This document shows positions 54,744 to 63,614 of a DNA stretch of 64,000 nt, piece after piece; position 1 is the first letter of the stretch; each line of letters begins with the position of its first letter. The stretch is from NCBI GenBank assembly GCA_027491355.1, contig JAIXWI010000030.1:62001-126000 (forward strand), read 5' to 3'. The position numbers and the translations under genes were made by a program. The stretch is from Bacteroidota bacterium. GTDB lineage: Bacteria; Bacteroidota; Bacteroidia; UKL13-3. The notes beneath the pieces are model-generated. The model was not told the origin of the DNA. It saw nothing but the letters and a program-made list of their open reading frames with translations, and did not search any database.

Positions 54744-54779
54744 AAAAAAGGTGGTCAAAACAATTTGACCACCTTTTTT
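54744..54779. terminator. bidirectional terminator between gcvP and gldB
   Basis: A 16-bp perfect stem (six A, then GGTGGTCAAA, pairing with TTTGACCACC and six T) with the loop ACAA. A/T runs on both sides allow termination of gcvP on the plus strand and of gldB on the minus strand; its last bases overlap the gldB stop codon. Confidence 0.92.
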
Positions 54780-55809
54780 ATTTGGGATGGTATTTGCTCT
54801 TTTTCAATAACTCGTCCCAGTTATTGTTTTGCATCAATTCATTTAAACTAACTGATGAAGCATTGGCCAAATAGGCTTGAATGATTTGATAACCAATAAA
54901 AGTACCTATGGCTGGTGAAGATTCAGCTGGAACGCCTGGTGCCGAGGTAAAAGGACCATCATTGAAGTAGCGAAGGTTTCTACTTGTTTCTTTGCTATAC
55001 AATAGTTTTTCTTGTATTAAATGTGCCCAAATGAGTGCTTCGTTTTCTTTGCACCATTTCAATTGTTCAGCACTGATTCCAAAAATTAATGTATCAGGTG
55101 TTTCAGGTAAAAGTGTTTTTACAAAGTGTTTGATTTTGCCTTCAAACAATAGCATGGCAATAAAACGTTTGTCTGTAACTTGTTGTTCGTACCTTGAAAA
55201 ACCCAATGCCTTCACCGCATTTGGAACCAAATAGGCCTTTTGCAATTTTTTGATCATAAATGCAGGAAATTCAAGTGCGGGATAAATTGGATAGTTAGCG
55301 CCCAAATAGAGGTCTAAACCAATGCCTATGATGGTATCATAAGCAACATTTGCATACCCAAATTCAGAAATAAAACTGATAAAATGAACAGGATCTGCTT
55401 TAGGGATTTCCTTTTTATAGATGCTGATTGCTTCTGATAATTCTGCTTCTTCAGAAGTTAAATCTTTAAACACACTATCTACATCTTTTTTCAACTCAAT
55501 AATTCCAGGGTATTGAACAAAAGACAAAAGGGTTTTACTGAAATGATTTGCAGAATCAGCAATTGGAATATTGATGATGTCTGTACAAAACGACTGGTAA
55601 AAGCCTTTATAATTCATAAACAATGAATCGAAATGTGCTTGAGAATATTGCTTATTTTTTTGAAACAAATCTTGGTCAAATCGTTGTATAGAAAAGTTTT
55701 CGATTGGGGCTTGTTTATGCTGATTACATGAAAAAAGCCCAACAACGGTTAATAACAATAAGCCCGTAAAATTTTTTATTGTGACAGAAAATAGTGATTT
55801 GGTTTTCAT
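54778..55809 (-). CDS. gldB: gliding motility lipoprotein GldB
   Basis: A 343-residue lipoprotein of the Bacteroidota gliding/T9SS-associated set. Signal with lipobox GLFSC, lipidated Cys28. Family hallmarks: FDQDLF near the N-terminus, GYANVAYDTIIGIGLDLYLG, NYPIYPALEFPAFM, VPNAVKALGFSRYE and GPFTSAPGVPAESSPAIGTF. Related in fold to zincin-like metalloproteases but without obvious HExxH. In many non-gliding Bacteroidota it is retained, so gliding itself cannot be concluded. Confidence 0.92.
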   Translation of the reverse strand: MKTKSLFSVTIKNFTGLLLLTVVGLFSCNQHKQAPIENFSIQRFDQDLFQKNKQYSQAHFDSLFMNYKGFYQSFCTDIINIPIADSANHFSKTLLSFVQYPGIIELKKDVDSVFKDLTSEEAELSEAISIYKKEIPKADPVHFISFISEFGYANVAYDTIIGIGLDLYLGANYPIYPALEFPAFMIKKLQKAYLVPNAVKALGFSRYEQQVTDKRFIAMLLFEGKIKHFVKTLLPETPDTLIFGISAEQLKWCKENEALIWAHLIQEKLLYSKETSRNLRYFNDGPFTSAPGVPAESSPAIGTFIGYQIIQAYLANASSVSLNELMQNNNWDELLKKSKYHPK

Positions 55810-55888
55810 CTTTCAATATTACACATTCTGATTGAGCAGTGCCAAGGAAATAGTATGCTGAACAAGCTGAAACCTATTTTATAAGTAT

Positions 55889-56206
55889 TTATTGAATTTT
55901 TACATTGAAATAAATTTCTGCATTCAATGCCCTGAATACTTTTACTATAGTATCAATTGAGGCATTGTTGGTGCTTGTTTCGAGTTTAGATATTTGAGCT
56001 TTTTGAACACCTAGCAATTTACCAAGTTCTTCTTGTGTTAAATTCCTAAACTGCCTTGTTGACCTGATAGCCTTACCCAATAATGCCATGCTCAATTCGT
56101 TTTCATAGGCCTCTCTTTCTTCTGAACCTATAACGCCTATATACCTATCTTTCAACACTTCTAGTGTTGTTGTTTTGACAGCTGACTGATTTTTTTTGGT
56201 TTTCAT
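55889..56206 (-). CDS. higA: HigA-type antitoxin, XRE-family HTH protein
   Basis: A 105-residue protein with a helix-turn-helix of the Cro/C1 type at about residues 45-100: IRSTRQFRNLTQEELGKLLG and VQKAQISKLETSTNNASIDT. The N-terminal 40 residues are an extension probably contacting the toxin. The ATG overlaps the toxin stop by 3 bp. It should neutralise HigB and repress the operon through the upstream palindrome. Confidence 0.88.
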   Translation of the reverse strand: MKTKKNQSAVKTTTLEVLKDRYIGVIGSEEREAYENELSMALLGKAIRSTRQFRNLTQEELGKLLGVQKAQISKLETSTNNASIDTIVKVFRALNAEIYFNVKIQ

Positions 56207-56541
56207 TTGATTTTAGCGTTAAAATATTTTTGACGTAATTGAATTGCTTTATCAATTTCTTTTACTGGCATTTTATCTGATTTTTTGATGATACCATGGG
56301 AGGCGATTACCAAGCATTTTTTTTTGTTTGATTTATCCCAAAAGGCCAATAAACGAATTTGAAGTCCATTGAAATTGCTCCTAAACTCCCAAATTTCATC
56401 ACGTAATTTTTTAAAAAGTTTTGGATCATTTGTATGTTCAGCCAATTCTATATGATAAAATAATTTTTGAATCGTTTTAGGTTCCAATGAAGCAATGAAA
56501 TTGCTTGCTTCATCCATAAATTGGGTTTCAAAGTATTTCAT
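56203..56541 (-). CDS. higB: HigB-type toxin, RelE/Gp49 superfamily
   Basis: A 112-residue protein of the phage-derived Gp49-like HigB family of ribosome-dependent mRNA interferases. Visible: amphipathic N-terminal helices (FIASLEPKTIQKLFYHIELA), the segment LFKKLRDEIWEFRSNFNGLQ with the conserved E-[FL]-R, the beta-sheet LRLLAFWDK-type IRLLAFWDKSNKKKCLVIAS and C-terminal IKKSDKMPVKEIDKA. Toxin-first order is the higBA arrangement. The ATG at 56541 is the first family-consistent start; a longer frame upstream is not ATG-initiated. Confidence 0.85.
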   Translation of the reverse strand: MKYFETQFMDEASNFIASLEPKTIQKLFYHIELAEHTNDPKLFKKLRDEIWEFRSNFNGLQIRLLAFWDKSNKKKCLVIASHGIIKKSDKMPVKEIDKAIQLRQKYFNAKIK

Positions 56542-56565
56542 ACTCTTCTCCCTGTTTAAGCAATT

Positions 56566-56598
56566 CAAAAATAACAATAGTTTCCATATATAGAAACT
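56566..56598 (-). promoter_or_regulatory. higBA promoter -7 box and palindromic operator
   Basis: The minus strand carries TATTTTTG (56566-56573), exact to the -7 consensus, 24 bp before higB. Just upstream is the inverted repeat AGTTTC-8 nt-GAAACT (56579-56598), occupying the place of the -33 element. A repressor bound there would block RNA polymerase, which fits HigA autorepression. Confidence 0.6.
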
Positions 56599-57115
56599 TA
56601 TTTTTAGTTTTTATTTTTAGCATGACTACACTTTTATTGTTTCAATTTACCTCATTCTTAAATCAATTAGACTTTGATGCAATTGTTTTATACATCACTT
56701 CATAAAGGATTTGTCGATATCAATAACTATTAATTGATTTTGAAACCTTTGGAGATTTAACAATATATTTTTATCAATAACTGAAATATGTTTAGTACAA
56801 TTTTTGAAAGGGAATTATGGTTAATTTCAAGGAAATCCTTAAGCTAATTTAATTAAATTAAAATGTATTGAATTGGATTTGGAAATGCTTTTTTGAGCTT
56901 GAAGATTTTTTGATGGCGGCTCACTATTTTCTTTATACAAAAGGGAAGTTAAAATTGAAGTTTACCTTACCTTTTGACAATGCTATTCATAAAATGATTA
57001 GATTGTTATATTTGTGATGATGAAATAAATAGCCAAACTAAGGCAAATAAATATTAAAACGTAATTACTAATTTATACTTTGACATCAAAGTCTAATTTT
57101 TAAAAATAAATTTAA
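56599..57115. other. AT-rich intergenic region of about 520 bp, no gene seen
   Basis: Between the higBA operator and the FISUMP gene. No open frame of useful length on either strand. It holds an 11-bp direct repeat TATCAATAACT (56718-56728 and 56772-56782), a TATATTTG -7-like box near 57013 without a well-placed TTG, and the short palindrome CTTTGACATCAAAG in the leader of the downstream gene. Confidence 0.5.
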
Positions 57116-58564
57116 ATGAAAAAATATATCTTCTTTTCGCTTTTGCTTTTACAAATCAGTTTGGGATTTGCACAAGCGCCCAATAAAATGAGTTACCAAG
57201 CTGTGATACGCAACAACAACAATGTAGTAGTGAGTAACCATGCAGTGGGCATGCGTATCAGTATTTTGCAAGGCTCAGCAACAGGTACTTCAGTTTATAC
57301 AGAAACCCAATCCCCAACTACCAATGCCAATGGTTTAATTGCCATAGAAATAGGAACAGGCACTGTTGTAAGCGGTTCTTTTACTGCTATCAATTGGTCT
57401 AATGGACCTTATTTTGTGAAAACAGAAACCGACCCCAATGGTAGCACCAATTATACTTTAATAGGCACTAGCCAATTATTAAGCGTTCCTTATGCCTTGT
57501 ATGCCCAAAAAACAGATACGGCTGCTGTTTCTAAATTTGCTTTGAATGGTATTCCAAGTGGAAGCCAACATGGACAAACTTTAACCAATTGCGATGGCAA
57601 TATAACTTGGACCTACAATGGCCAATGCCCAGCAAAAATAAGTGCATTCAATTGCGCAGATACTGTACATTCTGGAACCTTGAACAAAGCTATAGCAGCT
57701 TCTGGAGTCAGTTCATCAATTACCTATTCAGGAGGAAACGGCGGGGTATATGCTGATCAAAGCATTGCCTCAACTGGTGTTTTGGGTTTGACAGCTGAAA
57801 TTGGGACAGGTAATTTGAACAATGGCAATGGCAGTATTCAGTTCCAAATCAATGGAACACCCACAAGTGCTGGGATTGCTGCTTTTACTTTTTCGATTGG
57901 CAACAAAACATGTACCTTTTATAGAACTGTAAATGCGGCTCCAATTTGGCCAGCTGGAACCGTTTTCTGTAATGGAACACCTACTGCAGTTGTTGATGTG
58001 ACCAACCCCATTACGGGCAAAACCTGGATGGACAGAAACCTGGGTGCTTCAAGAGCAGCCACCAGTAGTGCTGACGCTGATGCTTATGGAGACCTCTACC
58101 AATGGGGCAGAGCGGCAGATGGACACCAGTGTAGAAACTCCGGAACTACTAGCACCTTGAGTAGCACTGATCAGCCTGGGCATGGAAATTTTATTATTGC
58201 ACCGAATAGTCCCTCAGATTGGAGAAACCCTCAAAAAAATAATTTATGGCAAGGTGTGAATGGAACGAACAATCCATGCCCAAGCGGGTATAGGTTGCCT
58301 AATGTTATAGAGCTTGAAAACGAAAAATCAAGTTGGACTCAAATTAATAATTTAGGTGCATTTGGTTCTGTTTTGAAACTTTTAATGCCCGGACATAGAT
58401 TAAATTCTGACGGCTCATTAAATAATGTTGGAACCCGAGGTCTTTATTGGAGCAACACTTTCAATGGAAATTGGGCAAGACCTTTAGATTTAGGAATTGG
58501 CTATGCTGGTTCAGGTAATGACTATAGAGCTAACGGCTTCTCAGTCCGTTGTATCAAAGACTAA
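57116..58564 (+). CDS. FISUMP-domain exported protein
   Basis: A 482-residue exported protein. Signal peptide 1-19 (ends GFAQ). The N-terminal module (20-145, beginning PNKMSYQAVIRNNNNVVVSN and ending LLSVPYALYAQ) is a common Bacteroidota adhesin-tail-like domain. A central Gly/Ser/Thr-rich domain (about 175-280) contains GNGGVYADQSIASTGVLGLT. The C-terminal 190 residues are the Fibrobacter succinogenes major paralogous (FISUMP) domain: GKTWMDRNLGASRAA, DLYQWGRAADGHQ, NPCPSGYRLPNVIELENE, GLYWSNTF and FSVRCIKD. Function unknown; a surface or phage-tail-like role is inferred. No T9SS sorting domain. Followed by a 42-nt palindrome. Confidence 0.85.
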   Translation: MKKYIFFSLLLLQISLGFAQAPNKMSYQAVIRNNNNVVVSNHAVGMRISILQGSATGTSVYTETQSPTTNANGLIAIEIGTGTVVSGSFTAINWSNGPYFVKTETDPNGSTNYTLIGTSQLLSVPYALYAQKTDTAAVSKFALNGIPSGSQHGQTLTNCDGNITWTYNGQCPAKISAFNCADTVHSGTLNKAIAASGVSSSITYSGGNGGVYADQSIASTGVLGLTAEIGTGNLNNGNGSIQFQINGTPTSAGIAAFTFSIGNKTCTFYRTVNAAPIWPAGTVFCNGTPTAVVDVTNPITGKTWMDRNLGASRAATSSADADAYGDLYQWGRAADGHQCRNSGTTSTLSSTDQPGHGNFIIAPNSPSDWRNPQKNNLWQGVNGTNNPCPSGYRLPNVIELENEKSSWTQINNLGAFGSVLKLLMPGHRLNSDGSLNNVGTRGLYWSNTFNGNWARPLDLGIGYAGSGNDYRANGFSVRCIKD

Positions 58565-58578
58565 TTTTAAAAGACAAT

Positions 58579-58620
58579 TAAAAGTTAATGGCAAGCGCGT
58601 GCGCTTGCCATTAACTTTTA
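58579..58620 (+). terminator. 42-nt perfect inverted repeat after the FISUMP gene
   Basis: Twenty base pairs with only two bases (GT) between the arms: TAAAAGTTAATGGCAAGCGC and its exact complement. It begins 14 bp after the stop codon. A T-rich end suits termination, but the arms are longer than needed and the U-run is short (TTTTA). Confidence 0.7.
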
Positions 58621-58779
58621 TAAATCGACTGAATACCTATTTACTCCAGACAAATTGGAATGTTTCATCAATTACATCTCAAGTATTTTCTTCACAATAA
58701 AACCAAACATAGGAATATTGAATAGCAGCGCATCAAACATCGAAAAAATCTATTAATTTTGGTTTTCAATAACGGATTT

Positions 58780-60426
58780 GTGAAAATAACTTTGGCTCAA
58801 TTGAATTACCATCCTGGTAATTTTGAACTCAATACACATAAAATGCTTGATGCCATTGCTCAAGCTAAAAACGAAGGTGCTGAACTCATTGTTTTTGCTG
58901 AGCTTGCTATTTGTGGCTATCCTGCAAAAGATTTGTTGGACTTTGATGCTTTTATAAATCAAGCCAATGAAGCTGTTTTGAAAATAGCTGAGGCTTGTGA
59001 CTCCATTGCAGCCATAGTTGGAGCACCTGTTTTTAATACTTCAGAAAAAGGAAAAAGACTGTTCAATGCAGCTATAGTAATTGAACAACAAAAAGTAACA
59101 CATACAGTTCACAAAAAACTGTTACCCACCTATGATATTTTTGATGAATACCGCTATTTTGAACCTGCAACAAATTGTAACATTGTTGTAATTAAAGGCA
59201 CTAAAATTGCGTTAACCATTTGCGAAGATTTGTGGAACCTAGATGATGTTTCATTGTATCAATCGAGTCCAATGGAACAATTGATTTTGCAACAACCTGA
59301 GTTGATTATAAATATTGCAGCATCTCCATATTCCAACACCCAACAAGCAACACGCTTGCGTGTCATTCAACGCAATGCCATACAGTATAAATTACCTGTA
59401 GTATATGTGAACCAAATTGGTGCACAAACAGATTTAATTTTTGATGGAGGTTCATTCATCATGAATGCAAATGGACAACAAATTGCCCAACTCAATGTAT
59501 TCAAAGAAGACATCCAATCATTTGAATTTAATAAAAATGGCTTTCTAGCAAAAAACACCAATAGCCTCAACGAAAATCTTCTCAATGAGATGGGGCAAAT
59601 TGAACAAGCACTGGTATTAGGGATCAAAGATTACTTTCACAAACTTCAATTCAAGAAAGCCATCATTGGACTTTCTGGGGGTATAGATTCAGCCTTGGTA
59701 TTGTATTTAGCAGTTGAAGCATTGGGGAAAGAAAATGTATTGGCTGTTTTATTGCCCTCTAAATACAGCAGTGAACACTCCATAACAGATGCAATGGCAT
59801 TGGTAAATACCTTGCAGGTGAAACACCACCTCATTTCCATTCAGGCACAAATCAATGCCATTGATAAAAGTTTACACCCTTATTTTAATGATACCCCTTT
59901 TGGTATTGCAGAAGAAAATATTCAATCGAGATCTAGGGCTATTTTATTGATGGCCTTGAGCAATAAATTCGGGTATATTTTATTGAATACCTCAAATAAA
60001 AGCGAATTGGCTGTAGGCTATGGAACCTTGTATGGAGACATGTGTGGCGGTTTATCCGTGATTGGAGATTTGTATAAAACAGTGGTTTATGACTTGTGTC
60101 GTTATATCAATCGAAATGTACCAATCATTCCTGAAAACATTCTGAGCAAAGCACCCTCTGCAGAACTCAGACCCAACCAAAAGGACAGTGATAGCCTGCC
60201 ACCCTATGAAGTGTTGGATGCCGTTTTGAAATGTTACATAGAAGCGAGCATGGGTAAAAATGCCATTATTCAACAAGGGTTTGAACCTGCCTTGGTAGAG
60301 CGAATTCTGAAAATGGTGAATGCCAACGAATGGAAAAGATGGCAAGCTCCTCCTGTATTGAGAATCACACCCAAAGCATTTGGCACTGGCAGAAAAATGC
60401 CTATTGAAGGAATTTACAGTGTTTAA
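58780..60426 (+). CDS. nadE: glutamine-dependent NAD+ synthetase
   Basis: A 548-residue two-domain enzyme that amidates NaAD to NAD+ using ammonia from glutamine. The N-terminal nitrilase domain has its Glu at about 41 (VFAELAICGYP), Lys in VHKKLLPTYDIFDEYRYFE and nucleophile Cys in ALTICEDLW. The C-terminal ATP-pyrophosphatase domain has the P-loop IIGLSGGIDSALVLY and the signature LLNTSNKSELAVGYGTLYGD. The start is a GTG at 58780, which gives the family start KITLAQLNYHPG; no ATG lies nearby and a TTG 21 bp upstream falls in a TAATTTTG -7-like box. Confidence 0.94.
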   Translation: MKITLAQLNYHPGNFELNTHKMLDAIAQAKNEGAELIVFAELAICGYPAKDLLDFDAFINQANEAVLKIAEACDSIAAIVGAPVFNTSEKGKRLFNAAIVIEQQKVTHTVHKKLLPTYDIFDEYRYFEPATNCNIVVIKGTKIALTICEDLWNLDDVSLYQSSPMEQLILQQPELIINIAASPYSNTQQATRLRVIQRNAIQYKLPVVYVNQIGAQTDLIFDGGSFIMNANGQQIAQLNVFKEDIQSFEFNKNGFLAKNTNSLNENLLNEMGQIEQALVLGIKDYFHKLQFKKAIIGLSGGIDSALVLYLAVEALGKENVLAVLLPSKYSSEHSITDAMALVNTLQVKHHLISIQAQINAIDKSLHPYFNDTPFGIAEENIQSRSRAILLMALSNKFGYILLNTSNKSELAVGYGTLYGDMCGGLSVIGDLYKTVVYDLCRYINRNVPIIPENILSKAPSAELRPNQKDSDSLPPYEVLDAVLKCYIEASMGKNAIIQQGFEPALVERILKMVNANEWKRWQAPPVLRITPKAFGTGRKMPIEGIYSV

Positions 60427-60427
60427 A

Positions 60428-61753
60428 TTAAGAACGGTATAAGTTCATGACCGTGATTTCTGGCAAAATGCCTACCCTACCTGGATAGCCTAAGAATCCA
60501 AATCCACGATTGACATAGATTTTTTGGTTTCCTTTCTCATACAAATCCGCCCATTGCTTGTAAATGTATTGCGAAGGACTCCACCTGATTGGACCAAATT
60601 CTACACCAAATTGAAAGCCATGCGTATGACCTGAGAAGGTGATATCAATGTCTTGGTGTTCAACGCTGACTATTCTTTCAAAATGGCTTGGGTCATGAGA
60701 CATCAATAATTTAACAGGAACTTCAGGCATACCTAGCATGGCTTTTTGGAGATCGCCTTTTTTCTGAAACCTTGCTTTATCTCCCCAATTTTCTACACCA
60801 ATTAATGCTATTTGTTTGCCTTCAAGCTCCAAAATTACATGTTCATTCCTAAGTAGTCGCCATCCCATATCTTTATGAATTTCTAATAACTCATTAAAAT
60901 TGGCTTCTTTTTCTTCAGGGCTTTTCCAGTTGTTGACATAATCACCATAGTCATGGTTACCTAAAATTGAAAACACACCCATTGGGGCTTTAACTTCAGC
61001 AAATAATGATTTCCATTCTTGCGCTTCTGCTGCTTTGTTGTTGACCAAATCACCAGTAAAAAGTACCAAATCAGCGTTTTGCTCTTTGATGAGTTGAACA
61101 CCTCTTGCAACAGCTGCTCTGTCTAAAAAACTACCGCAATGAATGTCTGATATTTGAACTATTTTAATGCCATCAAATGAAGCAGGTAAATTGGGCAAAA
61201 TGACATCTAAACTTCTAACCTGATAATTGTAAGCTCCGCGATACATTCCTCTTGTTAACAAAACAAAAGGAACTGCACTTGAAATTAAACCTGCTTTGGC
61301 CAAAAATTCAGACCGATTCATTTGTAATGCTTTTGGCTGAATGTTCTCCTCAATCAACTCCTCCATTTCATCTGTCAAATCATGTTTCACTATTTTTGGA
61401 TTGTTCCTATTGATTAACCGAAACAAGTGGTGTTGCATCCATTTCAAAACCCGCTTTAAATCGTCTGCCAATAAAAACAAAAACACCAGTAATTTGGCGC
61501 TGTACAATACCATTAAGAATCCTTGAAAATAGGTTCTCAAATATTTGTATTGGTTGAAGGTATCGTTGAATAAAAACAATGCAAACAATAACAAAATTAA
61601 AATTGGTATTGACCAATACACATAAAACAAGCGCTTTTTAAAACGCTCCGATTTATTTTTTATGATGGTTTTGAATGCCTGCCATACATAACTATCAATA
61701 AGAAAAGCAGCCAAGCAGAAAAAGAACAGAATTCTCAGTTTAAATGCCAGCAT
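60428..61753 (-). CDS. membrane-anchored metallophosphoesterase
   Basis: A 441-residue protein with three N-terminal membrane helices (about 7-25, 46-65, 75-98) and a fourth near residue 155. The calcineurin-like phosphoesterase domain (about 180-430) keeps all metal motifs: QISDIHCGSF, FTGDLVNNK, LGNHDYGDY, LMSHDPSHF and FSGHTHGFQFG. These fit the YkuE/YaeI branch that acts on lipid or phosphodiester substrates at the membrane. Its ATG overlaps the TAA of the aldo/keto reductase gene by one base (TAATG), so the two form an operon. Confidence 0.88.
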   Translation of the reverse strand: MLAFKLRILFFFCLAAFLIDSYVWQAFKTIIKNKSERFKKRLFYVYWSIPILILLLFALFLFNDTFNQYKYLRTYFQGFLMVLYSAKLLVFLFLLADDLKRVLKWMQHHLFRLINRNNPKIVKHDLTDEMEELIEENIQPKALQMNRSEFLAKAGLISSAVPFVLLTRGMYRGAYNYQVRSLDVILPNLPASFDGIKIVQISDIHCGSFLDRAAVARGVQLIKEQNADLVLFTGDLVNNKAAEAQEWKSLFAEVKAPMGVFSILGNHDYGDYVNNWKSPEEKEANFNELLEIHKDMGWRLLRNEHVILELEGKQIALIGVENWGDKARFQKKGDLQKAMLGMPEVPVKLLMSHDPSHFERIVSVEHQDIDITFSGHTHGFQFGVEFGPIRWSPSQYIYKQWADLYEKGNQKIYVNRGFGFLGYPGRVGILPEITVMNLYRS

Positions 61754-62769
61754 TAATATCCTCTTTTAATGATTCCATACCCTATTCTAACACCTGTATA
61801 TTGATCAACAGGTGCGTTTTGTAAAATTTGTTCTATTTGTTCCAAAATATCTTCGGATAAATTAACAGCCAATGACTCAATATTGTTTGCAATTTGCGTT
61901 GGTTTTGATGCTCCTGTTATACATGTACTGATAGGCGATTTTGTTAATATCCAAGCAAGTGCCAATTCAGACAAACCACAACCTATTTCATTTGCCAAGG
62001 TCAGCAATGCCTGTTGCTTTTCGAAATATTCCTCATTCATGCGTTTAATTGGGAAATAATGCTTCATGGTTTCATTGGCCAGACGGCTGTCTTCTGGGAT
62101 AATATTGGACTGGTACTTGCCTGTCAACAATCCTTGAGCCAATGGTGAATACACCAACAATCCTAACTGTTCTTGTTCACAAACACTCATCACATCAACT
62201 TCTAAACTTCTATTAAGCATATTGTAAACAGGCTGGTTGGAGATAGGTTTTCTCCAATTATTTTTTTCACAAATTCTGAGCGCATTGGTAATTTGTACTG
62301 CCGACCACTGACTCACACCCCAATGCAAAATATAACCCCGCTCAATTAAATTGTGCATGGCGTAGCAAGTTTCTTCGAGTGGCGTATCTATATCGTATCG
62401 ATGGCATTGGTATAAATCAATGTAATCTGTTTTTAAACGTTGCAATGAAGCCTCGCATGCATTTCTGATATGTCTCAAGGAAAGTCCTTGTGCCATCCAA
62501 TGGTCGTCCATAGGCCCAAAAACTTTGGTACCAATAATGAGCTGTTCTCTTTGAATGGTTTTTAAATAATCACCAACAACTTTTTCACTCTCTCCCCTGT
62601 TGTACATATCGGCAGTATCAATAAAATTGATCCCTGCCTCAATTGCTTGGTCAAAACAAGCAAATGCAGTTTCTTTGGAAATACCCAATCCTGTAGTTAA
62701 CCATGTTCCAATACTGATTTCTGAAACCAGGAGTCCAGAGTTGCCTATTTTTCTGTATTTCATCTTCAT
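61753..62769 (-). CDS. aldo/keto reductase
   Basis: A 338-residue NADPH-dependent oxidoreductase of the voltage-gated potassium channel beta-like branch. TIM-barrel features: N-terminal KYRKIGNSGLLVSEISIGTW, the catalytic Asp/Tyr in NFIDTADMYNRGESE, Lys in IIGTKVFGP, His in LYQCHRYD, VSQWSAVQI, and the NADP-binding end CITGASKPTQI. Substrate unknown. First gene of a two-gene operon with the metallophosphoesterase. Confidence 0.92.
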   Translation of the reverse strand: MKMKYRKIGNSGLLVSEISIGTWLTTGLGISKETAFACFDQAIEAGINFIDTADMYNRGESEKVVGDYLKTIQREQLIIGTKVFGPMDDHWMAQGLSLRHIRNACEASLQRLKTDYIDLYQCHRYDIDTPLEETCYAMHNLIERGYILHWGVSQWSAVQITNALRICEKNNWRKPISNQPVYNMLNRSLEVDVMSVCEQEQLGLLVYSPLAQGLLTGKYQSNIIPEDSRLANETMKHYFPIKRMNEEYFEKQQALLTLANEIGCGLSELALAWILTKSPISTCITGASKPTQIANNIESLAVNLSEDILEQIEQILQNAPVDQYTGVRIGYGIIKRGY

Positions 62770-62891
62770 TTTATTTGTGCATGCAAATTACACAAAGTTC
62801 CAAATCTTGTAGAAGATTATTTTGAATTTAAATCACATCAATTACTTGACTTGGCAGCATTATTCCAATTTTTATAATTAAAATTGCAGCA

Positions 62892-63614
62892 ATGGGTAAA
62901 TGGTCAAAAGCATTGGTGAATAAATTAAAGCAGCTCAAAACTTTTTTGTTAAAAGTGCTGCTTTTGTGGTTCCAAGTGAGTTTGTTTTTTATCATTTTGT
63001 ATAGAATTGCGCCTGTTTACATTACCCCGTTGCCAGTGGTTCGCTTATTTGAACAGGCCTTTGGAGATGACCCTGTTAGGTTAAAAAAAGATTGGGAGCC
63101 TATTGAAAAATTAGGGAAAAACATTTGTTTGGCTGCCATCACTTCTGAAGATCCAAAATTTTTCCAACACATAGGTTTTGATTTTGAACAAATTTGGGAT
63201 TCCATTCAAAAGAGTTTTAAAAAAGGGAAACGCCCAAGAGGTGCATCTACTATCAGCCAACAAACAGCCAAGAATTTATTTTTCACGCCCAGTAGAAGCT
63301 GGATTAGGAAAATTTTAGAGGTCTATGTGACCGCGAGCATTGAATTGCTCTGGACTAAAAAAAGAATCTTGGAGGTGTATTTAAACATCATTGAAATGGG
63401 AAACGGTGTTTATGGTGCAGAAGCTGCTGCCAATTTTTACTTCAGAAAACCTGCATCTAAACTCAAACAACATGAAGCTGCGGTAATTGTTGCTTGTTTC
63501 CCTAACCCAAGGAGATGGAAAGCTGATCAACCTACCCGTTATATTAAAAAGAAACAGGCCGTTATTTCAAGGTTCATGTACCGAATTGGTAAACTCCCTT
63601 GGGATCAAAAATAA
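62892..63614 (+). CDS. mtgA: monofunctional biosynthetic peptidoglycan transglycosylase
   Basis: A 240-residue glycosyltransferase family 51 enzyme that polymerises lipid II glycan strands without a transpeptidase domain. One N-terminal transmembrane helix (about 17-40). Catalytic Glu in ITSEDPKFFQHIGFD, second Glu region RGASTISQQTAKNLFF and LLWTKKRILEVYLNIIEMGN. Acts in the periplasm at the inner membrane. Its stop abuts the convergent OmpA-family gene. Confidence 0.95.
   Translation: MGKWSKALVNKLKQLKTFLLKVLLLWFQVSLFFIILYRIAPVYITPLPVVRLFEQAFGDDPVRLKKDWEPIEKLGKNICLAAITSEDPKFFQHIGFDFEQIWDSIQKSFKKGKRPRGASTISQQTAKNLFFTPSRSWIRKILEVYVTASIELLWTKKRILEVYLNIIEMGNGVYGAEAAANFYFRKPASKLKQHEAAVIVACFPNPRRWKADQPTRYIKKKQAVISRFMYRIGKLPWDQK

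Noticed and set aside
56718-56782. 11-bp direct repeat TATCAATAACT (two copies) near higBA
   Set aside because: Too short and too AT-rich to claim an attachment site or target-site duplication; no integrase or transposase is near.
58497-58700. 67-codon frame across the FISUMP gene end and palindrome
   Set aside because: It is an out-of-frame shadow of the FISUMP gene running through the terminator.
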